Positions 18,842-27,200 of a DNA stretch of 64,000 nucleotides are shown here, piece after piece. Position numbers and translations under genes: made by a program. The notes beneath the pieces were generated by a model. That model was given only the letters and a program-made list of their open reading frames with translations, searched no databases and had not been told where the DNA came from. The stretch covers positions 249,209 through 313,208 of the forward strand of contig NZ_MJAJ01000007.1 of NCBI RefSeq assembly GCF_001746365.1, written 5' to 3'. The stretch comes from Streptomyces sp. LUP30. GTDB taxonomy: Bacteria; Actinomycetota; Actinomycetes; Streptomycetales; Streptomycetaceae. The first letter of the stretch is position 1. Every line of letters begins with the position of its first letter.

Positions 18842-18962
18842 GTGATCTCCGAACAGGACTGGCAGGACGCCCAACTCTTCTGGGACTTCCGGTAGATGCA
18901 CCACGAGCCGCGTCCCTGCTCGGTCGGTATCGGTTGGGCAGTCACGATCCGGTACTCCAGAT
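18842..18962 (+). pseudogene. Remnant of a YdcF (DUF218)-like gene, N-terminal fragment
   Basis: From GTG at 18842 the frame reads VISEQDWQDAQLFWDFR, then an in-frame TAG (18893-18895), then MHHEPRPCSVGIG. After a one-base frame change it continues as GSHDP. Actinobacterial YdcF-family proteins, as I remember them, begin with a D-W-x-x-A-x-x-x-W-D-[FY] segment, then HHE-RP and a G-L-G-S-H-D motif. The order and spacing match, so this looks like a decayed N-terminus: CAG to TAG, then a frameshift, with the rest missing. The fragment is short and the identification rests on memory. Confidence 0.6.
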
Positions 18963-18982
18963 GGGCATCGTGATCGGCGCCG

Positions 18983-19363
18983 TCAGCCGTCGAAGCGCTG
19001 GCGGGCGGCCTCGATGTGACCGAAGTACCGGTGGGTCCAGTCGCACATTCCGTCGACGGTTGCGCGCAGGCCCTGGCCCGGCTCGGTGAGGGTGTATTCG
19101 ACACGCGGCGGGACGGTGGGGTGCACGTTGCGCTCGACCAGGCCGTTGCGCTCCAGCATGCGCAAGTTCTGAGTGAGCATCTTGTGGCTGATGCCCTCGA
19201 TCTCGTTCCGCAGCTCGCTGAATCGCAGGGTGCGTTCACCGAGAGTCTCGATGATCAGGAACGCCCACTTGTTGGCGACGTCGGAGAAGATCTCTCGCGC
19301 CAACGAGTCCGCGCGCCTGAGGTCCGCTTCCTCGGATCGGCCCGCGATCTGCTTGGTCACCAT
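18983..19363 (-). CDS. HxlR-family transcriptional regulator
   Basis: 126-residue winged-helix regulator of the HxlR type. The family core is present: KWAFLIIETLGERTLRFSELRNEIEGISHKML, then TQNLRMLERNGLVER and a wing ending VEYTLTEPG. HxlR proteins bind DNA as dimers and often respond to aldehydes or redox stress. The cysteine that some relatives use near the N-terminus is absent (only C in MCDWT is seen). It is transcribed divergently from the RidA gene, its likely target, across a 139-bp gap. Confidence 0.93.
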   Translation of the reverse strand: MVTKQIAGRSEEADLRRADSLAREIFSDVANKWAFLIIETLGERTLRFSELRNEIEGISHKMLTQNLRMLERNGLVERNVHPTVPPRVEYTLTEPGQGLRATVDGMCDWTHRYFGHIEAARQRFDG

Positions 19364-19502
19364 CAGGTTCCCCAGTCACGAAAAAGTGCGTTCTTCCATG
19401 TCAGTGACCACTCTCTTACGGTTCCTGAGTAACCACAAGAGACCACGAGGGTCTGGCGTGACGAGCACGGGCCCACGATGCCCGGACAAGGAGGCGGACG
19501 GT
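19364..19502. promoter_or_regulatory. Divergent HxlR/RidA control region
   Basis: 139 bp between two divergent starts. It contains GGTT-7 nt-AACC near 19420 and GTCAC/GTGAC arms flanking 19375-19406, as candidate operator half-sites. The RidA Shine-Dalgarno AAGGAGG lies at about 19488-19494. Assignments are by eye. Confidence 0.4.
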
Positions 19503-19910
19503 ATGCCCATCACCCTGGTGAACCCCAGCGGATTGCCCGAGATCGATGTCTACCGGCAGGTCTCGATCGCAACCGGGACGAAGCTGGTCTTCATCGCCGG
19601 GCAGGTCGCCTGGGACGCGGAGGGGATCACGGTCGGCGAAGGGGACCTCGCCGCGCAGGTCGAGCAGTGCTACCTCAACATCGGCACCGCCCTGGCCGGG
19701 GCCGGCGGCTCCTTCGACGACGTGGCAAAACTGACCTTCTACGTTGTCGACTGGACTCCCGACAAGATGCCCCCGCTCCTGGAGGGGATCTCCCGGGCGG
19801 CCGCAAAGCTGGGAACCACCCCGGTCCCGCCGGCCACGCTCCTGGGCGTTGCGGCACTGGACGTTCCCGACCACCTGGTCGAGATCGAAGCCACCGCGGT
19901 CCTCGGCTGA
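19503..19910 (+). CDS. RidA/YjgF family protein
   Basis: 135-residue Rid-family protein. Members hydrolyse reactive enamine/imine intermediates to ketones and ammonia or have related roles. Family features are FIAGQVAWDAEG near residue 30, the AQVEQCYLNIGTALAGAG helix, and PPATLLGVAALDVPDHLVEIEATAV at the C-terminus. In classic RidA this last segment has an Arg (RxxxxVxxLP) that binds the substrate carboxylate. Here the equivalent reads PPATLLGV without that Arg, so it is likely a Rid paralogue rather than RidA proper. ATG at 19503 follows AAGGAGG. Confidence 0.88.
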   Translation: MPITLVNPSGLPEIDVYRQVSIATGTKLVFIAGQVAWDAEGITVGEGDLAAQVEQCYLNIGTALAGAGGSFDDVAKLTFYVVDWTPDKMPPLLEGISRAAAKLGTTPVPPATLLGVAALDVPDHLVEIEATAVLG

Positions 19911-20290
19911 ACAGATGCCCTTCGCCCGCTGCGCACCGAAGTGGCCATGTGCGGTGCGCAGTTGCCGACCAGCGTGCTCGGCACATCACGTCTCGTTCGC
20001 CCTGCCGGTGGTAGTGGCCGGCTCGCGACCGGGCCTGATGACGTCGCCGCCGCCGGACCAGCCGGACCAGCCGGACCACGGACCAGCCGGACCACGGACC
20101 AGCCGGACCAGCCGGACCAGCCGAGCCGGTGAGCGGCGTCGGGCACGGGTCGGATGACGAGGGCGACGAACAGGCACCGGATCTCGGCGCGGGTGAGCGG
20201 GAGAAGCCCCTTCGCGGCGGGTGCCGGGCATGGTATTCAGGGAAGATCGAGGAATCGTGATGACGCTGAACCGGGAGGTGAGCTTTCGGC
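19911..20290. other. Intergenic with tandem repeat, no gene
   Basis: 380 bases between the RidA-like and phosphatase genes. The middle is filled by a CCGGACCAG tandem array. GGGAGGTGAG just before 20291 is the phosphatase ribosome site. No other feature is supported. Confidence 0.6.
20053..20120. repeat. CCGGACCAG tandem array
   Basis: Eight units: six 9-nt (CCGGACCAG or CCGGACCAC) and two 7-nt (GGACCAG) variants in series. The arrangement suggests slipped replication. Confidence 0.93.
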
Positions 20291-20719
20291 ATGATCGCCA
20301 CGTGGGAGTCCTCGGCGGAGGGTGTACTCCGCCTGCCTTCGGGGCGGCTCGTGAGAGGCCGTGGACTTCGGAGGCCGCTCCCCGCCGGTCCGCGCCCCGA
20401 CTTCGCGCTCTATCTCCGAGGACGTCGGCCACCGCCCGTCGAGTGGGAGAGCCGGTGGATCCGATGGCCCGATTTCTGGCTCCCGTCTGACCGGGACGGG
20501 TTCCTCGAATCATTGCGTGAGCTGAGGAAACGCTCCGAGAGCGAGCGGGTGGAGATCGCCTGTGGCGGCGGGTTCGGACGTACGGGAACGGCGTTGGCCT
20601 GCCTCGTCGTGCTCGACGGGCTTGCTGACGATCAGGCGATCAGCTACGTGCGGGAGCACTACTCCCACCGCGCGGTCGAGACACCCTGGCAACGGCGTTT
20701 CGTGGCCGGACTCTCCTGA
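20291..20719 (+). CDS. Protein-tyrosine phosphatase-like protein
   Basis: 142 residues with the two hallmarks of cysteine-based phosphatases: a WPD loop (residues 59-61, in RWPDFWLPSD) supplying the general acid Asp, and a CX5R-T signature CGGGFGRTGT with Cys91 and Arg97. The usual His before the Cys is Ala here. The protein is small, so it is a compact single domain with no targeting sequence and probably cytoplasmic. ATG at 20291 follows GGGAGGTGAG. It stands alone in a repeat-rich stretch between unrelated genes. Substrate unknown. Confidence 0.8.
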   Translation: MIATWESSAEGVLRLPSGRLVRGRGLRRPLPAGPRPDFALYLRGRRPPPVEWESRWIRWPDFWLPSDRDGFLESLRELRKRSESERVEIACGGGFGRTGTALACLVVLDGLADDQAISYVREHYSHRAVETPWQRRFVAGLS

Positions 20720-21087
20720 TCCGCCTTTCGCCCTGCACAGGTCGGAGTTTCCGCCTCGGGAAGCGGAATCACCTTCGGCGGAAGGGCCCAATGCCTCCAA
20801 AAGTGCCGGGTTTGAGTCCGCGCGCTTCTGCGGGCGGAGGATCACCGACAGCCTTTTCCCCTCGGCCACGAGCGGCTTCGTCGTTTTCGAGCTGAGGTCA
20901 GGGTGATCCCGCGCCGGCCCTGCGTGCGGGCTTCCGGCGGCCGGCCGGTCGGGGCTGCTTCGTCCTCGAAGCAGAAGGTGCGCCGGCCACTGCCCGCGTT
21001 ATCTACACGGCCGGGACTGTGCACAGCGCTGCAACGGCGCCGCCGGCGAGAGCCGGGCCCCCGGTCCCCGGCTCGGGCCGGTACGGA
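20720..21087. other. Intergenic, no gene recognised
   Basis: 368 bases between the phosphatase and the convergent small membrane protein gene. I see a less GC-biased part (20760-20880) with no open frame of convincing codon use, and no hairpin that I trust. Confidence 0.5.
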
Positions 21088-21375
21088 TCACGACCGTGGA
21101 GCAGACTCTGTCTCTGCGTCGGGGCGTTGTGACGAGCCGCGTCGGCGCGCCACCAGGGTGGTACCGGCGACCACCAGGCCGATCGCCACGACCTTCGCGG
21201 CCTGGTAGATCAGTGAAGGGCTGGAGCTTGTCCGGCCCAGGAACCCCCACAGGAGAAGACCGATTCCGGAGAGCGCCATGACGATCCCGCCGACCGGGCC
21301 CAGATCCCCCCAGCTCCAAGGAGCCGTCCCTAACTCCTGCCCGCTGTCCGGGCTTTCACGTTCGTCTGCGCTCAT
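21088..21375 (-). CDS. Small membrane protein with two helices
   Basis: 95 residues. A polar acidic N-terminus (SADERESPDSGQE) precedes two predicted membrane helices: VGGIVMALSGIGLLLWGFL and IYQAAKVVAIGLVVAGTTLV. It ends with a basic/polar tail. I take ATG at 21375, with GAGG a few bases upstream; the open frame extends to 21456 but upstream sequence is not coding-like. No family is recognised. Confidence 0.65.
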   Translation of the reverse strand: MSADERESPDSGQELGTAPWSWGDLGPVGGIVMALSGIGLLLWGFLGRTSSSPSLIYQAAKVVAIGLVVAGTTLVARRRGSSQRPDAETESAPRS

Positions 21376-21559
21376 GCCTCGCACATTAGCTCCTCTCCGG
21401 TCTGCGGTCGTGCGGGGCCCGGCCCAGCGCGAGCAAGCGCTGTAGCCAGACCGCACAGGCTGTGCACGGGGGGCCTCGGTGTTCCGCCGTGCCCGCCACT
21501 CCGTGGATGGACACGGGGCCGCCGACCCGCGCCGGGCGGGCGGCCGTCAGCCCGGGAGA

Positions 21560-22519
21560 TCAGCCCAGGAGCCGCACCGGTGTTCCCGCCAGATACGCCC
21601 GGATCCCCTCCACCGCCTGCCCGTAGTACCGCTCGTAGTTGGCTCGGGAGACGTAGCCGAGGTGCGGGGTCGCCAGCAGGCGGGGAGCGGTTCGCATCGG
21701 GTGGTCGGCGGGGAGGGGCTCCACGTCGAAGACGTCCACGCCCGCGCCGGCGATGCGGCCGTCCCGCAGAGCCGCCAGCAACGCCTCCTGGTCGACGATC
21801 GCTGCTCGCGAGGTGTTGATCAGGTATGCCGTCGGCTTCAGGAGCGCCAGTTCGGAGGGGCCTATCAGAGCGCGGGTGCGGTCGCTCAGCGCAAGATGGA
21901 TCGACACGAAGTCGCTCTCGGAGAGCAGCGACTCCTTCGACGGGGCTCGCTGCACGCCGACCTCTGCCGCCCTCTCCTCCGTCAGGTTGCGGCTCCACGC
22001 GCTCACCTCCATGCCGAAGGCGAGTCCGACCCGGGCCACCGCGCTCCCGATCTTCCCCAGGCCCAGCAGACCGAGATGGCGGCCGTGCAGGTCCGCGCCG
22101 ACCGTCGACTGCCAGGGCCCGCCGTCCCGCAAAGCCGTGCTCTCCTGGACCAGGCCCCGGGCCAGGCCCAGCAGGAGGGCCCAGGTCAGCTCGACCGGCG
22201 GAGTCGACGAGCTCTGCGTGCCGCAGACCGTCACGCCGTTCGCCTTCGCCGCCGCGTAGTCGATCACCGAGTTGCGCATGCCGGAGGCGATCAGCAGGCG
22301 CAGCCGGGGGAGACGGTCCAGCAGCGACGCGGGGAAGGGGACCCGTTCCCGCAACGTGACCACGCAGTCGAAGTCGGCCAGTGCCGTGGCGAGTTCGCCC
22401 TCGCCGCCGAAGTGCTCGGTGAAGGGGACCACCTCCAGTTCCTGCCCGGGGGCCGACCAGTCGGCGACGGTCGTCGCGACGTTCTGGAAGTCGTCGAGTA
22501 CGGCACAACGGAATGGCAC
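21560..22519 (-). CDS. D-isomer-specific 2-hydroxyacid dehydrogenase family protein
   Basis: 319-residue NAD-dependent dehydrogenase. The cofactor-binding motif LGLLGLGKIGSAVARVGLAFGM (GxGxxG) lies about residue 147. The catalytic Arg is in LINTSRAAIV, the Glu in VDVFDVEPLP and the His in TPHLGY. The substrate-binding part contains SGMRNSVIDYAAA where many relatives have GxGxDxID. GTG at 22519 is preceded by GGAGGAAAC, an excellent ribosome site, so the longer frame to 22564 is not used. Substrate unknown; candidates are phosphoglycerate- or glyoxylate-type acids. It is divergent from the glycosyltransferase gene. Confidence 0.92.
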   Translation of the reverse strand: MPFRCAVLDDFQNVATTVADWSAPGQELEVVPFTEHFGGEGELATALADFDCVVTLRERVPFPASLLDRLPRLRLLIASGMRNSVIDYAAAKANGVTVCGTQSSSTPPVELTWALLLGLARGLVQESTALRDGGPWQSTVGADLHGRHLGLLGLGKIGSAVARVGLAFGMEVSAWSRNLTEERAAEVGVQRAPSKESLLSESDFVSIHLALSDRTRALIGPSELALLKPTAYLINTSRAAIVDQEALLAALRDGRIAGAGVDVFDVEPLPADHPMRTAPRLLATPHLGYVSRANYERYYGQAVEGIRAYLAGTPVRLLG

Positions 22520-22778
22520 GGCGTTTCCTCCAGGCGGCTTTCTACCGGGTGGTCCTTCGTCCAACTGGGAAGGTCCCGTCCGAGATTACGGCCGAGGTGT
22601 GGGCGTATCTGTCACCCCCTGGCCGAGAGAGGACACGGCCCGGCAGGAGAACATGTGGAGAAGGCAGGGGAAACAGAGGGCTGTCGGAGCAACGGCCGCC
22701 TCTGAGGCAACATCTAGGTGAACGACGCCGCCGCGACGACACGGGACGCGGCCGCCGTCGAGGGCCGGACGGAGTGAG

Positions 22779-23696
22779 ATGGACGTGGTGGACGTGGGGG
22801 ATGCGGTGGAGCCGAGGATCGCCGTCGCGGTGGTGACGATGGGAGACCGGCCGGCGCAGGTCGACGCACTGCTGGAGTCGGTGGCCAAGCAGGACCTCGC
22901 CCCGGCCCGCATCGTGATCATCGGCAACGGCTGCGTGCTCCCCGAGTTCGCCGAGCGACTCTCCCTCCCGGGCGAGGTCACCACGATCGACGTCGACGAG
23001 AACCTCGGCTGCCCCGGCGGCCGCAACGTCGGCCTCGCCCACCTCCGTGAGTTCGGGGACGTCGACGTCGTCGTCGAACTGGACGACGACGGACTGCTCG
23101 TCGACGCCGACGTCCTGCGCCGCGTCCGTGACCTCTACGCGGCCGACGCCCGCCTCGGCATCGTCGGCTTCCGCATCGCGGACGAACACGGAGAGACCCA
23201 GCGCCGGCACGTACCGCGCGTCGGCGCGTCCGACCCGATGCAGGGCGGGTACGTCACCGGCTTCCTCGGCGGCGGCCACGCCCTGAGCATGGCCATGCTC
23301 GAAGAGACGGGCGACTGGCCCGCCGAGTTCTTCTTCGCGCACGAGGAGACCGACCTGGCCTGGCGTGCCACCGACGCCGGCTGGAAGATCCTCTACGCGC
23401 CCGAACTGCTGCTGCAGCACCCCAAGACCTCGCCCGCCCGGCACGCCATCTACCACCACGTCACCGCCCGCAACCGGGTCTGGCTGGTCCGGCGCAACCT
23501 GCCGCTGCCGCTCATCCCGGTTCACCTGGGCGTCTGGCTCGCCGTCACGCTGCTGCGGACGCGCTCGTTCGCCGGACTGAGGGCCTGGTTCGGCGGGTTC
23601 GCGGAGGGCGCGCGGAAGCCGGCGGGTGCTCGTCGGCCCATGAAGTGGCGGACGGTATGGCGGCTCACCCGACTGGGCAGGCCGCCGGTCATCTGA
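22779..23696 (+). CDS. Family 2 glycosyltransferase
   Basis: 305 residues with a GT-A fold: N-terminal RIAVAVVTMGDRP, nucleotide-sugar segment VDENLGCPGGRNVGLAH and acidic motif ELDDDG (about 100-105) for metal/UDP binding. The acceptor region has GGGHALSM and FFFAHEETDLAWRA, typical of rhamnosyl-type GT2 enzymes with the E-D/E-x-D-L-x-R pattern. It is cytoplasmic or peripheral, with a basic C-terminus. ATG at 22779 follows GGACGGAGTGAG. No sugar-pathway genes are adjacent, so donor and acceptor remain open. Confidence 0.92.
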   Translation: MDVVDVGDAVEPRIAVAVVTMGDRPAQVDALLESVAKQDLAPARIVIIGNGCVLPEFAERLSLPGEVTTIDVDENLGCPGGRNVGLAHLREFGDVDVVVELDDDGLLVDADVLRRVRDLYAADARLGIVGFRIADEHGETQRRHVPRVGASDPMQGGYVTGFLGGGHALSMAMLEETGDWPAEFFFAHEETDLAWRATDAGWKILYAPELLLQHPKTSPARHAIYHHVTARNRVWLVRRNLPLPLIPVHLGVWLAVTLLRTRSFAGLRAWFGGFAEGARKPAGARRPMKWRTVWRLTRLGRPPVI

Positions 23697-24293
23697 GGCC
23701 GTCGGCCGTCCGAGTTCGCCGGTCGTTCGAGACCGTCGGCCCCTTCGAGACCGTCGGCCCCTTCGAGACCGTCGGCCCCTTCGAGACCGTCGGCCTCTTC
23801 GGGACTGCCGGGGCCGCTGGTCAGAAGGGGCCGCTCGTCCCAGGAGGCGGGTCGTCCGGGGAAGCCGCTTTTCGAGGGGCCGGACCGTCCGGGAAACGGG
23901 GCGGGCCCCGGTCGTTCACCTCCGACGACCGAGGCCCTTCACGCCCCCGGACCCGGCCGCGGCGGCGACACTCCCCCGAGTTGCGCGTCGATACGCGCGC
24001 ACCGTCGGGCCAGATCCGAGGCTCTGATCACACCAGGTCGCGCCAACGAATCGCTAACATGTGGCCAACGGTTCTCCGCGTCGTCGCTGGTCATCTGGCC
24101 TGAAGTCGTCGGACGACCCAGGGGACCGGCCGGATCGACGGCCGATTTCCTGCGGAGACCGCCCCGGGATCTTCCAGGTCCCGGGTGGCGGAAAACCGGC
24201 GGCCGGGGGCGGAATTCCGCCAGACGGGCGGGGTACCCGCCCGGAGCGCGGGCGACTCGACAGGGCGACCCGGCACGGGCCGGGCGCGGAAGG
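23697..24293. other. Long intergenic region upstream of the SARP gene
   Basis: 597 bases with an 18-bp tandem array at 23726-23797 and, nearer the SARP gene, a TAACAT -10-like hexamer at 24055-24060 without a clear -35. No coding sequence is supported. Confidence 0.55.
23726..23797. repeat. 18-bp minisatellite, four copies
   Basis: Four head-to-tail copies of TTCGAGACCGTCGGCCCC; the fourth ends CTC. Because 18 is divisible by three it reads as FETVGP repeats on the plus strand, but no gene context supports translation. Confidence 0.95.
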
Positions 24294-27200
24294 GTGATGG
24301 GCGGCGTGATGCGGCGGTACGGGCTGCGGTTCGGACTGCTGGGCCCGCCGGTCCTGTACACGGCCGACATGACCGAAGCCGCCGCCGAACCCGGACCCCA
24401 AGCCGGGCCCCGATCCGAGCCCCGACCCGGGCCCGAGTTCGTGGCTCACGCCGAACCCGTGTCCCACGACCGGCCCGAGGCCGCCGCTCCGTGCGAGACC
24501 CTCCGTCGCGCCCGCGCTCCGTACGAGACCGTCCGCAGCCCCAAGGCGCGTGCCCTGCTGGCCGCCCTGCTCCTCGAAGCGGGCCGTACGGTCCCCGTCG
24601 ACTCGCTGAAGGAGGCTCTGTGGGGCGGCGCTCCGCCGGCGTCCGCTCAGGCCTCGCTGCACAACCATGTGACCCGGCTGCGCCGGCTGCTCGACGACCC
24701 GCGACGGCTGCGGGCGGTGGCGTCCGGCTATCAGCTCCGGGTCGAGCAGGGCGAACTCGACGTCCATGTCTTCGAGCGGCATGTCGCCGCGGCGCGCGGT
24801 GCGCATGCCGCCCGGAACTGGGAACGCGTCCTGCGCGAGTGCGCGGCGGCGCTCGCGCTGTGGCGGGGCGATCCGCTCAGCGGGCTCCCCGCCGAGCTGG
24901 GCGGATACGCCTTCGTGCGACGTCTGCGGGAGGCCAGGCTGCTCCTTCTGGAATGGCGGCACGACGCCGAACTCGCCCTCGGAGAGGGGAGGTTCGAGCA
25001 ACGGATCCCGGAGCTGACGGCCCTTGCCGCCGAGCATCCGTTGCGCGAGTCGTTCCACCGCCAGCTGATGCTCGCCCTGCACCGCACCGGCCGCCAGGCC
25101 GAGGCCCTGGCCGTTCACCGCGATCTGCGTACGCGTCTCGTCGAGGACCTCGGCGTCGAGCCGGGCCCGGCGGTCCGCGAGGCCCATGCGGAGGTGCTGG
25201 GCCCCACGACCGACGCCCTCACCGTCACATCCTCCGCCGTCACACCCTCCGCCCTCCCGCCCTCTGCCGTGCCGCCCTCCGCCACCGCGGCCTCCGCCAC
25301 CGTGCCCCTGCACACCGCCACCCCGGCCCCGGCATCCGCACCTCCGTGCAGCCCCGAGCGTGACTCCGCATCCCGATGGGCGCGACGCCCGTGCCCCGCA
25401 CAACTGCCGGCGCCCGCGGCCCACTTCACCGGCCGCCTCGAAATCCTGCGCCGACTCCGTCACACGCTCGCCTCCGACCGGGCCGACCCGTCCGACCCTT
25501 CCGGCCTGTTCGACCCGTCCGTTCTCGGTGAGGGTCGCGGCGAGGGCGGCGGTGGCGGGCCCGGTGAGGGCATCGGTCCGGCTGTCGTCGTGCTCAGCGG
25601 CACCGCCGGCGTAGGCAAGAGCGCGCTCGCCCTGCAGGCCGCCCACGCTCTGAGGGAACGTTTCCCCGATGGTCAGCTCTACCTCCACCTGCACGGCGCG
25701 ACCCCTGGCATGACCCCTCTCACCGCAGGCCAGGCGCTCACCGCGCTCCTGCGCGACCTCGGCGTGGAACCTCGGCACATCCCCGAACACCCCGACGCCG
25801 GGGCCGCGTTGCTGCGCACCCTGCTCGCCCCGACCCGCACCCTCCTCCTCCTGGACGACGCGGCGAACGCAGCCCAGGTCCGCCCGCTGCTGCCGGCCGG
25901 CGTCGGGTGTGCGGTGATCGTCACCAGTCGCTCGCCGCTCACCGTCCTGGACGGCGCTCACCGCTTCCCGCTCCCGCCGCTTTCCGGTGAGGACAGCGCC
26001 GCGCTGCTGCGCGCGGCCTCCGGCACCGGCGAGGGCCGCACGGAGCTGAACGCGGGCCACCCACTCGTCGGTCTCACCGGCCGTCTCCCGCTCGCCCTGC
26101 GCGTCGTCGCCGCTCGCCTCGCCGCACGCAGCGCGCTCACGCCGGACGTGCTGGCCCGCCAACTGGCCGAGGCGGAAAGCAGGTTGACGCATCTGGAGTA
26201 CGACGACCTCAGCGTCCGCCGTTCCCTGGCCGTGGCACACGACGCGCTCGCCGTCTCCCGCCGCGAGGTCGACCAGGACGCGGCCCTGGTGCTCCGTCGC
26301 ATCGGCGCGCTCGACCTGCCGGCGTACGGCGTCCCGCTGCTGGCCCGGCTCATCGGCGTCGACGAGCCTCGTGCCGAGGCCGCCCTGAACCGTCTCGTCG
26401 ACGTGGCCCTCCTGGAGGAGCGTGCCTACGGCCGATACACCCCTCACGACCTGGTGCGTGACTTCGCCCGCGAACTCGCGGAGGCCGACATCGCGTCGCA
26501 CTCCGTGGCCGACGCCACCTCGACCTCGACCTCGACCTTGACCTCGACGCCGACGCCGCAGTCGATCCAGTCCCAGTCCCAGTCCCAGTCCCAGTCCCAG
26601 TCCCAGGCCCGGGCCCGGGCGGTCGCACTCCACTGGTACGCCGCCGTCGCCGAGCGTGTCCTGGTCGCGGTCGTCGAGGCGGGTCTCGACCTGGACGACC
26701 GGCGTCGGCCGACCGCGGCGCAGCCGCCCGCCCACGCGGCGTACCTCGCGGACGCGCCCCCCTTCGCCGGCCCCGAAGAAGCCTTCGCGTGGGCGGATGC
26801 GGAGCTGGCGAACGTCGTCGCCCTGGTGGAGAGCAGTGCAGCCGCAGGAGCCGCAGGAGCCGCAGGAGTCGCCGGAGCCGCAGGAGCCGCAGGAGCCGAG
26901 GCGACGGCCGACGCAGCCTCCCACGGCTCGCCCGCCCCAGCCGCCGAAGCGGGCGAGGCGGCCCTTGTCTCGACGCTCCTGCGCCTGATCTTCCCCTGTC
27001 TCCAGCGGCGGGGCCGTGTGGCCGAGATGGAGGTGCTCGGGCGGACCGCGCTGAGGGTGGCGCGTCGACTCGGGGACCCGGCCGCCGAGGCGTACGCGCT
27101 GGGCGACCTCGCCGGCCTGCACTTCCTGACCGGCCGCCAGAGCGACGCCCTCGACCTCAACGGCCGGGCCCTGGCCATCTGGCGGCGGCTCGGCCGGCTC

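Noticed and set aside
18616..19239. Minus-strand open frame of 207 codons through tRNA-Thr
   Set aside because: Its end is the reverse translation of the tRNA gene, a frequent false annotation; the real gene here is the HxlR regulator.
20053..20120. CRISPR array
   Set aside because: Units are contiguous 7-9 nt repeats without spacers, and no cas gene is in the window; the same holds for the other tandem arrays.
20800..20840. T-arm-like sequence GGGTTTGAGTCC resembling a tRNA fragment or att site
   Set aside because: No acceptor, anticodon or matching stem; it does not repeat the 3' end of tRNA-Thr closely enough to be an attachment site.
18684..21087. Integrated element behind tRNA-Thr
   Set aside because: No integrase, no second copy of the tRNA 3' end and no mobility gene were found, so only local rearrangement is proposed.
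24054..27122. 1022-codon open frame antisense to the SARP gene
   Set aside because: Shadow frame with Gly/Arg/Gln-rich composition, no motif and no ribosome site.
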